Positions 1-7,767 of a stretch of 64,000 nucleotides of DNA are shown here, one piece after another (the stretch's first letter is position 1; each line of letters begins with the position of its first letter). The position numbers and the translations under genes are program-made. This stretch comes from JACVRW01 sp963812415 (lineage in GTDB: Bacteria > Actinomycetota > Thermoleophilia > Solirubrobacterales > Thermoleophilaceae), in NCBI GenBank assembly GCA_963812415.1, contig CAWEVH010000040.1:62001-126000 (forward strand), given 5' to 3'. The notes beneath the pieces are model-generated. The model did not search any database. It had not been told where the DNA came from and was given only the letters and a program-made list of their open reading frames with translations.

Positions 1-625
1 CACGAGCGACGATCGGGCCGGTCAGGCCGGCGGCGGTTAGCGGCGGGCCCGAACTGCGCGCCCGCGGCCTCATAGGTGCCCGCCGCCGGCGCCGCCGATC
101 GACCGTGACCAGGCCCGGCAGCCCGTCGAGCGGCACCGAGCCCACCAGATCCGGATCGGTCGGGTCGCTGATGTCGAAGACGTGCAGGCCCTCGAACCCG
201 GCTCCCACCAGCTCGCCGTCGCACGACGACGTGGCGCCGGCCGGCGAGTTCCAGGAGCGCACGAGGATGTCGCCCCAGACGACGACGTCGCCCTGGTTGC
301 CCTGCGTCGTGCCCGGTGAACACTCGGCGTAGTCGTTGATCTCGATCGGGTTCTCGGGATCGGCCACGTCGATGATCCGGAAGCCCTCGTAGGTGCCCTG
401 GAAGGCGCGCTTGCCCCAGAAGGCGAGGTCCGAGTTGTAGATGCCGTCGACCGGCGAGGCATTCTCGAGGGGAACGTTCCGCGCCGAATGCCCCAGCGGG
501 TGCATGTTCTTCGTCCACGTGAACGTGCTCACGGCGTCGAGCTGCGCGGACGCCGGCGCGGCCGCCACCAGGCATACCGCCATCGCCGAGACCAGCACAG
601 CAATCCGGCCTATCGGACCACGCAT
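1..625 (-). CDS. LVIVD-repeat secreted protein, 3' part outside the window
   Basis: The reading frame opens at ATG 625 behind an AGGAG ribosome site and runs off the left edge. Residues 1-28 form a Sec signal peptide (hydrophobic core, cleavage near ASAQ). The mature part shows the family's repeat signatures GFRIIDVADPENPIEI and GLHVFDISDPTDPDLVG, typical of LVIVD-repeat, beta-propeller-like extracellular proteins of actinobacteria whose substrate is unknown. Below about position 105 the frame turns arginine-rich. The sensible continuation (AAGTYEAAGAQFGP, then PPLTAAGLTGPIV, which looks like the start of a PA domain) is split between two frames, so at least two indels are likely here. The role is probably extracellular binding or adhesion, which is inference. 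Confidence 0.7.
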   Translation of the reverse strand, partial: MRGPIGRIAVLVSAMAVCLVAAAPASAQLDAVSTFTWTKNMHPLGHSARNVPLENASPVDGIYNSDLAFWGKRAFQGTYEGFRIIDVADPENPIEINDYAECSPGTTQGNQGDVVVWGDILVRSWNSPAGATSSCDGELVGAGFEGLHVFDISDPTDPDLVGSVPLDGLPGLVTVDRRRRRRAPMRPRARSSGPPLTAAGLTGPIVAR

Positions 626-814
626 GGGCCCACTCCTTTGTTGGGGTTGCCGGTCCCCCGACGTCTGCGTCGAGTCTGTGGCGGGGCCAGGTCCACGCGT
701 CACGCGCAGCACCAATCTCGGCCATCAGACACGGCTGACCTGACGAGGACGTCCTCCGTCCTCGCGGCGGGGAGTCTCCCGCCGGCACCGCGGCGTGTCA
801 AGGGAGGAAGACGC

Positions 815-2017
815 CTAGATCTTGTTGCGTTCGAGCAGCTTCTTGCCGATCACCATGCGCTGGATCTCGGAGGTGCCCTCGCCGATCAGGAGCAGCGGGG
901 CATCGCGGTACAGGCGCTCGATCTCGTACTCCTTGGAGTAGCCGTAGCCGCCGTGGATGCGGAAGGCCTCCTCCACGACCTCCTTGCCGATCTCGGAGGC
1001 GAACAGCTTGGCCATGCCCGCCTCGAGGTCGGAGCGCTGTCCGGCGTCCTTCATGCGCGCCGCCTTGAGCGTGAGCAGGCGCGCGGCCTCGATCTTCGTC
1101 GCCATGTCGGCGAGCTTGAACTGGATCGCCTGATGGCCCGCGATCGGCCTACCGAAGGTCTTGCGCTCCTGCGAGTAGCGCAGGGCGAGCTCGAGCGCCC
1201 GCTGGGCGATGCCCACGCCGCGCGCGGCCACGTTCACGCGACCCACCTCGAGCGCGTCCATCATCTGAGCGAAGCCCTTGCCGAGCCCGTTCTCCTCGCC
1301 ACCCAGGATGCGCTCGGGCGGGCAGCGGAAGCCGTCGTAGACGAGCTCGGTCGACTCGACGCCCTTGTAGCCCATCTTCTTGATCTTGGGTGGCACGGTC
1401 AGGCCGTCGTTCTCCGCCTGCCAGGGCGTCTTCTCGGTGAGGAAGCAGGTCATGCCCTTGTAGGCCGGCTCGGCCTTCGGGTCGCTCTTCACCAGCACGA
1501 ACACGAGTCCCGAGCCGAGCCCGTTGGTGACCCACATCTTCTGTCCGTTCAGCTCCCAGTCGCCGCCGTCGGTCTTCCTGGCGGTCGACTTGATGCCCTG
1601 GACGTCCGAGCCGCACTCGGGCTCGGAGAGCGAGAAGGCCGCGCGCAGCTCACCGGTCGCCATCTGCGGGAGGAAGTGCTCCTTCTGCTCGTCGGTCCCG
1701 AACTTCATCAGCAGGTACGAGCCGATGAAGTGCGTGTTCACGATGCCGGAGACCGAGATCCAGCCGCGCGAGAGCTCCTCGACGATCATCGCGTAGGTGG
1801 TGAGGTCGAGGCCCATCCCGCCGTACTCCTCGGGGATCGTCACGCCGAACAGGCCGAGCTCCTTCATCTGCTCCACGACCGCCTCCGGGAAGGTGTCCTC
1901 GTGGTCGTGCTTCTCGGCGATCGGGATGACCTCGTTGTCGACGAACTGGCGGACCATCTCGGTGATGGCCTGCTGCTCCTCGGTCTTCTCGGTGTAGGCG
2001 TTCGTGGCGACTGCCAT
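815..2017 (-). CDS. acyl-CoA dehydrogenase
   Basis: A 400-residue FAD-dependent acyl-CoA dehydrogenase of full family length. It catalyses the first alpha,beta-oxidation step of fatty-acyl or branched-chain acyl-CoA degradation, passing electrons to electron-transfer flavoprotein. Family signatures are visible: FSLSEPECGSDV around the FAD/substrate region, MWVTNG, RKTFGRPIAGHQAIQ, and the C-terminal GEGTSEIQ, where Glu380 occupies the usual catalytic-base position. The ATG at 2017 follows TATCCT by 9 nt with no Shine-Dalgarno sequence, which suggests a leaderless transcript. It stands alone between two minus-strand genes. Chain-length specificity cannot be read from the sequence; short- or branched-chain is most likely. 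Confidence 0.93.
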   Translation of the reverse strand: MAVATNAYTEKTEEQQAITEMVRQFVDNEVIPIAEKHDHEDTFPEAVVEQMKELGLFGVTIPEEYGGMGLDLTTYAMIVEELSRGWISVSGIVNTHFIGSYLLMKFGTDEQKEHFLPQMATGELRAAFSLSEPECGSDVQGIKSTARKTDGGDWELNGQKMWVTNGLGSGLVFVLVKSDPKAEPAYKGMTCFLTEKTPWQAENDGLTVPPKIKKMGYKGVESTELVYDGFRCPPERILGGEENGLGKGFAQMMDALEVGRVNVAARGVGIAQRALELALRYSQERKTFGRPIAGHQAIQFKLADMATKIEAARLLTLKAARMKDAGQRSDLEAGMAKLFASEIGKEVVEEAFRIHGGYGYSKEYEIERLYRDAPLLLIGEGTSEIQRMVIGKKLLERNKI

Positions 2018-2073
2018 GGGCTCGACAGGATACTTCGGAGCCCTCGCGGGCCGGCTTGGGCCGGCGGGCCGGG

Positions 2074-2649
2074 CTAGTAGCCGCGCGGGTGGCGGGCGAC
2101 GAACGAGGAGGACGTGCGCAGGGTCTTCGACCAGCGCGGGCCGGTCGCCGGACCGGGAGCGTCGGGATCCCGCATCGAGGTGTCGAAGCGGAGGCCCGCC
2201 ACGACCACGTAGGCATGGCCGCCGTTCGCGTACACGGTGATCCAGCTGCCCGTCCCCCGCTGGCCCCAGCCCATCAGCGAGCCGCTGGGAAGCGGGGAGC
2301 GCAGGAAGCGGCCGCCGTAGAGGGCGTAGGAGACGGCGCCCGAGCAGTCGTAGCCCGCGTCGAGCACGCCGCTCGAATAGAGCTTGTGCCCGCCACCGTA
2401 GATGTAGGGCTTCTCGACGATCCGGTTGGCGGCCTCGATCACGCGCTTGACGCGCGTGGGCGCCGAGGCCGGGGCGATCACGCGCCCGTCGACGAGCATC
2501 GCCTTCTCCGGCGGCGGGGGCGGCGGCGTGAAGGTCGCACCACCGCTCGGCGTCTGGGCGCCGGCGACCGGGGCAGCCACGGCCGCGCCGACCAGGCAGG
2601 CCAAGGCGACAAGGGCATGCAGCAGCGTGTTAGGTGAACGGGAAGGCAT
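2074..2649 (-). CDS. secreted NlpC/P60 family peptidoglycan hydrolase
   Basis: A 191-residue protein with an N-terminal signal peptide (cleavage near VAGAQ), a proline-rich linker (about residues 40-48) and a C-terminal NlpC/P60-like cysteine peptidase domain. The catalytic Cys lies in GYDCSGAVSYAL and the His in GGHAYVVVAG, with FDTS following as in this family. NlpC/P60 enzymes cut stem peptides of peptidoglycan outside the membrane. The gene lies directly behind a cyclic-di-AMP riboswitch (about 2655-2800), a common arrangement for cell-wall hydrolases in actinobacteria, so expression is expected to fall when c-di-AMP rises. Confidence 0.85.
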   Translation of the reverse strand: MPSRSPNTLLHALVALACLVGAAVAAPVAGAQTPSGGATFTPPPPPPEKAMLVDGRVIAPASAPTRVKRVIEAANRIVEKPYIYGGGHKLYSSGVLDAGYDCSGAVSYALYGGRFLRSPLPSGSLMGWGQRGTGSWITVYANGGHAYVVVAGLRFDTSMRDPDAPGPATGPRWSKTLRTSSSFVARHPRGY

Positions 2650-2654
2650 TCTCT

Positions 2655-2800
2655 TTCGAACGCCTACGGGGTTAGCTGACGGGCTCGCGCTGAAAGAGCT
2701 CGCGCGCTTCCTGACTGCTCAGGAAGTTCGCCCCAGTGGCCGTAGCCACCTTGGTTCCCCCGCTCCCCGGTGGTCCCCGGGGATTCGGCGTGGCGGTGAA
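2655..2800 (-). promoter_or_regulatory. cyclic-di-AMP riboswitch (ydaO/yuaA type)
   Basis: Read on the minus strand, the leader contains the conserved blocks of the ydaO/yuaA class in order: a CCGAATCC entry near 2788, GCGGGGGAACCA, a GGGGCGAA block, and the 3' core GAGCCCGTCAGCTAACCC followed by GTAGGCG, ending about 11 nt before the NlpC/P60 start at 2649. The 3' core is the most diagnostic part. It recurs, with 32 identical bases, in a second copy at 14528-14665. Members of the class bind c-di-AMP and switch genes off. The exact boundaries are estimated. Confidence 0.9.
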
Positions 2801-2845
2801 GCTACCAGAAGTATCGGCGAGCGTCTTACCCGCTTTAGTGCTTTT

Positions 2846-3025
2846 TCACACGCTTCGGCCGAAGTCCTCGAACTCCTCCCCCGCAAGGCGATCGGACGGC
2901 GGGGTGCGGGGCCGCCCGAGTCGACCCGCATGAGCTCCCATGCGAACAGTCCGGACACCCCCTGCGACGGCCGCGGTGAGCGCGCCCAGGATCGTCGTCG
3001 AGACCGCCGCTGCCATGCGCCGCAT
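2846..3025 (-). CDS. possible 59-residue small membrane protein
   Basis: A short frame from ATG 3025 to a TGA at 2846 lies between the c-di-AMP riboswitch and the divergent acyl-CoA ligase. The product starts MRRMAAAVSTTILGALTAAV, compatible with one membrane helix, and ends in an acidic tail (EEFEDFG). No family is recognised and no strong ribosome site is seen. It may be a genuine single-pass protein transcribed ahead of the riboswitch, or chance coding in GC-rich DNA. Confidence 0.3.
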   Translation of the reverse strand: MRRMAAAVSTTILGALTAAVAGGVRTVRMGAHAGRLGRPRTPPSDRLAGEEFEDFGRSV

Positions 3026-3046
3026 TGCGCCTATGCTCCCGGGCCG

Positions 3047-3115
3047 ATGATGGACTTCGCCTGGCTCGGCCTCGAGCGCCTCGGCGCGGGCGAGCGCTGG
3101 GCGCAGCGCGCATGA
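3047..3115 (+). CDS. possible 22-residue leader ORF coupled to the acyl-CoA ligase
   Basis: An ATG-ATG start at 3047 lies 9 nt after TATGCT, matching the leaderless pattern of many genes here. The frame encodes MMDFAWLGLERLGAGERWAQ plus two residues and stops at TGA 3113-3115, overlapping the next start as ATGA. If transcription begins at this ATG, the ligase (start 3112) would be reached by translational coupling rather than from its own leader. No homologue is known to me. It could instead be part of an untranslated leader. Confidence 0.35.
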   Translation: MMDFAWLGLERLGAGERWAQRA

Positions 3116-4530
3116 ACCTGACCGCCGAGCTCGTCGACTCGGCCCCTCCCGCCCGCACCGCACTCGTCGCGATCGCGCGGGACGGCACGCGGCGCGAGAT
3201 CGGCTTCGGCGAGGTGGCGGAGCGCGCGGCGCGCATGGCGGGTGCGCTGGCGCGCCGGGGGGTGGGCCGCCGCGACGTGGTGATGACCGTGACGGGCAAC
3301 CGCCCCGAGTGGGTGTACGCGATGCTCGCCTGCTGGCGACTCGGGGCGGTCGCGCAACCGTGCACCGAGCAGCTGCGACCGGCCGATCTTCGGGCGCGCA
3401 TGGAGCTGCTCGACCCGCGGGCGGTCGTGGCCGACGAGCGCGACCTCGACCTGGTGTCGGCGGCCGGCTTCGACGGCCCGCTGCTGGCGATCCCCGATCC
3501 CGCCCTCCTTGCGACCGAGCCGGCGCCCGCGGCGGATGTGGACGCCGGCGAGCCGGCGCTGATCGTCTTCACCTCCGGCACCGCCGGCGAGCCCAAGCCG
3601 ATCCGCCACGGCCACGGCTACCTGGCTGGGCAGCGCGTGCAGGCCGAGCACTGGTACGGCGCGCGGGCGGGCGACCTGTGCTGGTGCACCGCGGCCAGCG
3701 GCTGGTCGCTCTCCGCCCGAAACGCCTTCCTCGCCGCCTGGCTTCGGGGCGCCGCCGCGCTGCTCCACGACGCCCGCTTCGACGCCGAGGAGCGTCTCGA
3801 GCTGCTCGAGCGCGAGCGCGTGAACGTGCTCTGCATGTCCCCCACCGAGTACCGGGCGATCGCCGGTCGCGCGGAGCTGCGCCCGCTGCCCGCGCTTCGG
3901 CACGCCTGCGCTGCCGGCGAGCCGCTCAACCCGGAGGTGGTGCGCGCCTGGCAGGAGGGCGCCGGAGCCTCGGTGCACGACGGCTACGGCCAGACCGAGA
4001 CGGGCCACCTCACGGGCATGCCGATCGGCCCGCCGGTGCGACCCGGCTCGATGGGCAGGCCGCTACCCGGCTTCCGTGCCTGGGTCGACGAGGGCGAGCT
4101 CGTGATCGATCCGGCCACCGTGCCGACCTTCTTCCTGGACGGGGTCCGCGACCGCCCCTGGCGCACCGGCGACCGCGTCTCCGAGGACGAGGACGGCTAC
4201 CTCTGGTTCCAGGGCCGCACCGACGACGTGATCATCTCCTCCGGCTATCGCATCGGCCCCTTCGAGGTGGAGTCGGCGCTCGTGGCCCACCCGGCCGTGG
4301 TCGAGGCCGCCGCCGTGGCGGCCCCGGACGAGATCCGCGGCCAGGTGGTGCGCGCCGTGGTGGTGCTGCGCGAGGGCTTCGCGCCGGGCGACGAGCTGGC
4401 GCGCGAGCTACAGGACCACGTGAAGGAGACGACGGCCCCCTACAAGCACCCGCGCATCGTCGAATTCGTCGCCGAGCTCCCGAAGACCCCGAGCGGCAAG
4501 ATCAGGCGGGCGGCGCTGCGCGCCGACTAG
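3112..4530 (+). CDS. AMP-forming acyl-CoA synthetase (ACSM-like)
   Basis: A 472-residue member of the ANL adenylating superfamily, which activates a carboxylic acid with ATP and CoA through an acyl-adenylate. The ATP-binding P-loop IVFTSGTAGEPKPIRHGH, the adenine-binding YGQTETG, the hinge WRTGDR and the C-terminal catalytic lysine in PKTPSGKIRR are all present. TAASGWSLSARNAF resembles medium-chain/benzoate ACSM-type enzymes. It is somewhat shorter than the usual 530-560 residues because the N-terminus is compact. ATG 3112 is chosen because it overlaps the preceding small ORF stop and starts at conserved sequence. The substrate is unknown. Confidence 0.88.
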   Translation: MNLTAELVDSAPPARTALVAIARDGTRREIGFGEVAERAARMAGALARRGVGRRDVVMTVTGNRPEWVYAMLACWRLGAVAQPCTEQLRPADLRARMELLDPRAVVADERDLDLVSAAGFDGPLLAIPDPALLATEPAPAADVDAGEPALIVFTSGTAGEPKPIRHGHGYLAGQRVQAEHWYGARAGDLCWCTAASGWSLSARNAFLAAWLRGAAALLHDARFDAEERLELLERERVNVLCMSPTEYRAIAGRAELRPLPALRHACAAGEPLNPEVVRAWQEGAGASVHDGYGQTETGHLTGMPIGPPVRPGSMGRPLPGFRAWVDEGELVIDPATVPTFFLDGVRDRPWRTGDRVSEDEDGYLWFQGRTDDVIISSGYRIGPFEVESALVAHPAVVEAAAVAAPDEIRGQVVRAVVVLREGFAPGDELARELQDHVKETTAPYKHPRIVEFVAELPKTPSGKIRRAALRAD

Positions 4531-4551
4531 CGGCCCGTACGCGCGCGGCGC

Positions 4552-5727
4552 TCAGCCGAAGGGGTCGAGCGCCACCAGGTAGTGGCGCAGCAGCGGGTCG
4601 ATCACCCGCCACTCGCCGCGCCCGGCGTGCTCCAGGACGCCGGCGTCGCGCAACAGCTTGAGCACCCGGTCGCGCACGCCCGGGTGGAGCCGGCGCGGGG
4701 GCGACTGGCCGGCCGCCACGGCCCGCGCCACCGCGAGCCCGTGCTTGTGCAGCAGCCGCACCCGCTCCACCACCTGCTCCATCGTCGGCCGGTCGCCCTC
4801 GAGCGCACGCTGGAATCCGAGCTCGACGAGCTCGAGGTCGATCTCACGCGTGTCCAGCTCGATCGAGACGAGGTGTGCCTGCTGGGCGATGCGCATGGTG
4901 GCGCGCGGGTGGCCGTCGCCCAGCTCGACGATGCGGGCGAGCGCAGGTGCGCCGATCTCGCAGTCGTCCGCGGCGAAACGCTCCCCCAGCCCGCGTGTCC
5001 ACTCCTCGGGGTCGATCGGCCGCAGCGAGTAGAAGCTCCCGAAGCCGCTGAAGGCACGGCGCGAGGGCGCGAACAGGTCGCGCATCAGGTGCTCGATGCT
5101 GCCGGCGAACAGGTAGCTGACCGACGTCGAGCGCTGGAACACGGCGCGCATGCGGTTGGTGACCGCGTCCGCCTCCCCGTACGGCCGCCGCGCCGAGGCG
5201 ACCTCCTGGAACTCGTCGAAGAACAGCACGAGCCTCCGGCCGTCGGCGCGCGCGACCCGCTCCGGCAGCTCGAGCGCCAGGTCGAGCGCCCGCTCGGGAT
5301 CCTGGGCGGCGAGCCCCGGCGTGAGCGCGATCTCCACCCCCTCCCCCAGCTCGCCCACCATCCGCAGCAGCGCCCGGCCCTGGGTGGCCGACAGCGCCGC
5401 CCGGCCCGCGCTGCGCGCACGGCGCAGCGCCCGTCGCGTGGCGGAGCGGTTGGCGATCACGGCGGCCGCCACGGCCTCGGCCAGCTCGGCGGCGTCCGCC
5501 ACCCGGAAGAGATCGACACGCGCGGTGTAGAGCCCGCGCCGGCCGAGCCGCGCAAGGGCGGCCTCGCACAGGCTCGTCTTGCCCGTGCGGCGCGGGCCGG
5601 CCACGATCAGATGCGTGCCGGCCTCGAGCCGGGTGGCGATCTCACGCAGGTCGTCACGGCGGCCGATCAGCTGGCTCGCCGGGATGGGAGAATCGGTGGG
5701 GAACAGGTCTCCGCTCGCCTGGCGCAC
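4552..5727 (-). CDS. STAND/archaeal-type AAA ATPase with winged-helix tail
   Basis: A 391-residue P-loop ATPase resembling the archaeal ATPase (ATPase_2) group. Walker A is GPRRTGKTS near residues 45-53 and Walker B is RLVLFFDEFQE near 165-175. A sensor-like segment SYLFAGSIEHLM follows, then HPRATMRIAQQAH, and the C-terminal 100 residues read as a winged-helix domain. Such proteins are poorly characterised and are thought to be signalling or DNA-associated switches. It is divergent from the YyaL-type gene, and the 80-bp space between them contains a strong inverted repeat. It converges with the acyl-CoA ligase. Confidence 0.75.
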   Translation of the reverse strand: MRQASGDLFPTDSPIPASQLIGRRDDLREIATRLEAGTHLIVAGPRRTGKTSLCEAALARLGRRGLYTARVDLFRVADAAELAEAVAAAVIANRSATRRALRRARSAGRAALSATQGRALLRMVGELGEGVEIALTPGLAAQDPERALDLALELPERVARADGRRLVLFFDEFQEVASARRPYGEADAVTNRMRAVFQRSTSVSYLFAGSIEHLMRDLFAPSRRAFSGFGSFYSLRPIDPEEWTRGLGERFAADDCEIGAPALARIVELGDGHPRATMRIAQQAHLVSIELDTREIDLELVELGFQRALEGDRPTMEQVVERVRLLHKHGLAVARAVAAGQSPPRRLHPGVRDRVLKLLRDAGVLEHAGRGEWRVIDPLLRHYLVALDPFG

Positions 5728-5739
5728 GGTCTCGAAGTA

Positions 5740-5770
5740 TTACACGATTTCTGTGTAGTGCTTACACAGA
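5740..5770. promoter_or_regulatory. candidate operator between the divergent ATPase and YyaL genes
   Basis: Perfect 8-bp arms TCTGTGTA (5750-5757) and TACACAGA (5763-5770) are separated by 5 bp. An additional TTACAC at 5740 repeats TTACAC at 5762, exactly 22 bp or two helical turns away. The block is clearly AT-richer than its surroundings and lies between divergent starts at 5727 and 5809, so a dimeric or tandem-dimer repressor site is likely. The regulator is unknown. Confidence 0.6.
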
Positions 5771-5808
5771 TATGCGTTCGCGGGACACCGGGTAGCCTCA
5801 GCTCCGAG

Positions 5809-7767
5809 ATGGCCAACCGCCTGGCGCACGAAACCTCGCCCTATCTGCTGCAGCACAAGGACAATCCCGTGGACTGGTACCCGTGGGGCGAGGAGGCCCT
5901 CGGTCGCGCACGCGACGAGGACCGGCCGATCCTGCTCTCGATCGGGTACTCGGCCTGCCACTGGTGCCACGTGATGGAGCGCGAGTCGTTCGAGGACCCC
6001 GAGACCGCGGCGCTCATGAACGAGCTCTTCGTGTGCATCAAGCTCGACCGCGAGGAGCGGCCCGACCTCGACTCGATCTACATGGAGGCCTGCCAGGCGA
6101 TGACGGGCGCCGGGGGCTGGCCGCTGAACGTGTTCCTCACGCCGGAGCAGGTGCCGTTCTACGCCGGCACCTACTTCCCGCCCGATCAGCGCATGGGCAT
6201 GCCGGCCTGGCGCCAGGTGCTCGAGGCGGTGGCGCACGGCTGGCAGGAGAAGAGGGACGAGATCCGCGCCGGTGGCGAGCGCGTGGCCGAGCGGCTGCGC
6301 GGCGGCGCGCTCCTGGGCCCGTCGTCGGAGCCCATGGACCCGCGCGCACTCGACGAGGCGGTGAGCGCGCTCAGGACCCAGTACGACGTGGCGAACGGCG
6401 GCTTCGGCGGCGCCCCGAAGTTCCCGCCCGCCTCGGCCCTCGAGTTCCTTCTGCGCCGCGGCGAGAAGGACATGACCACCCAGACGCTGCGGGCGATGGC
6501 CTCGGGCGGCATGTACGACCAGGTTGGCGGCGGCTTCGCGCGCTACTCGGTGGACGCCTACTGGCTCGTCCCCCACTTCGAGAAGATGCTCTACGACAAC
6601 GCACTGCTCGCGCGGGCGTACCTGCACGGCTGGCAGGTGACGGACGTGCCGCTGTTCCGCACGGTGTGCGAGGAGACGCTCGACTGGGCGCTGCGCGAGA
6701 TGCGCGGCCCCGAGGGCGGATTCTTCTCCGCCCTCGACGCGGACTCGGAGGGCGTCGAAGGCAAGTTCTACGTCTGGAGCGTCGAGCAGATGCGCGAGGC
6801 GCTCGCGGGCGAGCCCGACGCCGACGAGGCGATCGCCTGGTTCGGCGCCACCGACCGCGGCAACTTCGAGTCCGGCAACATCCCGGTGCGCGGGCCCGGC
6901 TCGCCGGAGCGGCTGGCACGCTGGCGCGAGCTCCTCTACGAGACGCGCGCGAAGCGCGTCTGGCCGGGACTCGACGACAAGCGCCTCACCGCCTGGAACG
7001 CGCTCATGATCTCGGCGCTGGCGGAGGCCGGCGCCGTACTCGAACGCGACGACTACGTGGACGCCGCGGCCGGCGCGGCCGGCTTCCTGCTCGACGAGGC
7101 GCGCGACGCCGACGGGCGGCTGCTGCGCTCGTGGAAGGACGGCGAGGCGAAGCTGAACGCCTACCTCGAGGACCACGCGTTCCTGCTCGAGGCGCTCCTC
7201 TCGCTCTACGAGGCAAGCTTCGAGCCGCGCTGGTTCGGCGAGGCCCGCGCGCTGGCCGACGCGATGATCGAGCGCTTCGCCGACGACGAGCAGGGCGGCT
7301 TCTTCGAGACCTCGATCGACCACGAGCGGCTGGTGGCGCGGCGCAAGGACCTCGAGGACCATCCGATCCCGTCGGGCAACGCGAGCGCCGCCTACGGCCT
7401 GCTGCGGCTGGCCGCGCTCACCGGCGAGCACGCCTACGAGGAGCGCGCGGTGTCCGTGCTGCGGCTGCTCCACGAGCTCGGCCGCGAGCACCCCCAGGCC
7501 TTCGGTCACCTGCTCCAGGCGCTCGACTTCCACCTGGCGCCCGTGCGCGAGGTGGCGCTCGTCGGCCCCGACCTGCGTCCGCTCGAGCGGGTGGTGCGCT
7601 CCGCCTTCCGCCCGCACCTCGTGCTCGCCGGCGGGCCGGCCGACGGCGTGCCGCTGCTCGCGGAGCGCGAGCCGGTCGGCGGCCGGGCGGCCGCATACGT
7701 GTGCGAGCGCTTCGCCTGCAAGGCGCCGGTGACCGAGCCCGAGGAGCTCGAACGGCTGCTCTCCTAG
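5809..7767 (+). CDS. thioredoxin-domain/six-hairpin protein, YyaL (SPATA20) family
   Basis: A 652-residue protein of the conserved YyaL/SPATA20 family. Residues 1-160 are a thioredoxin-like domain with the CxxC motif in SACHWCHVM and the family opening NRLAHETSPYLLQHKDNPVD. The remainder is an (alpha/alpha)6-barrel resembling mannose-epimerase or cellobiose-epimerase folds (for example GGGFARYSVDAYWLVPHFEK and WPGLDDKRLTAWNALM). The biochemical role is not established. It has been proposed as a redox-linked sugar epimerase-like enzyme. ATG 5809 follows TAGCCT by 10 nt (leaderless-like). It overlaps the downstream peptidase gene. Confidence 0.9.
   Translation: MANRLAHETSPYLLQHKDNPVDWYPWGEEALGRARDEDRPILLSIGYSACHWCHVMERESFEDPETAALMNELFVCIKLDREERPDLDSIYMEACQAMTGAGGWPLNVFLTPEQVPFYAGTYFPPDQRMGMPAWRQVLEAVAHGWQEKRDEIRAGGERVAERLRGGALLGPSSEPMDPRALDEAVSALRTQYDVANGGFGGAPKFPPASALEFLLRRGEKDMTTQTLRAMASGGMYDQVGGGFARYSVDAYWLVPHFEKMLYDNALLARAYLHGWQVTDVPLFRTVCEETLDWALREMRGPEGGFFSALDADSEGVEGKFYVWSVEQMREALAGEPDADEAIAWFGATDRGNFESGNIPVRGPGSPERLARWRELLYETRAKRVWPGLDDKRLTAWNALMISALAEAGAVLERDDYVDAAAGAAGFLLDEARDADGRLLRSWKDGEAKLNAYLEDHAFLLEALLSLYEASFEPRWFGEARALADAMIERFADDEQGGFFETSIDHERLVARRKDLEDHPIPSGNASAAYGLLRLAALTGEHAYEERAVSVLRLLHELGREHPQAFGHLLQALDFHLAPVREVALVGPDLRPLERVVRSAFRPHLVLAGGPADGVPLLAEREPVGGRAAAYVCERFACKAPVTEPEELERLLS

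Noticed and set aside
488..2077. Long plus-strand frame (529 codons) opposite the acyl-CoA dehydrogenase
   Set aside because: Antisense shadow produced by GC-rich codon bias; the minus strand encodes a textbook acyl-CoA dehydrogenase.
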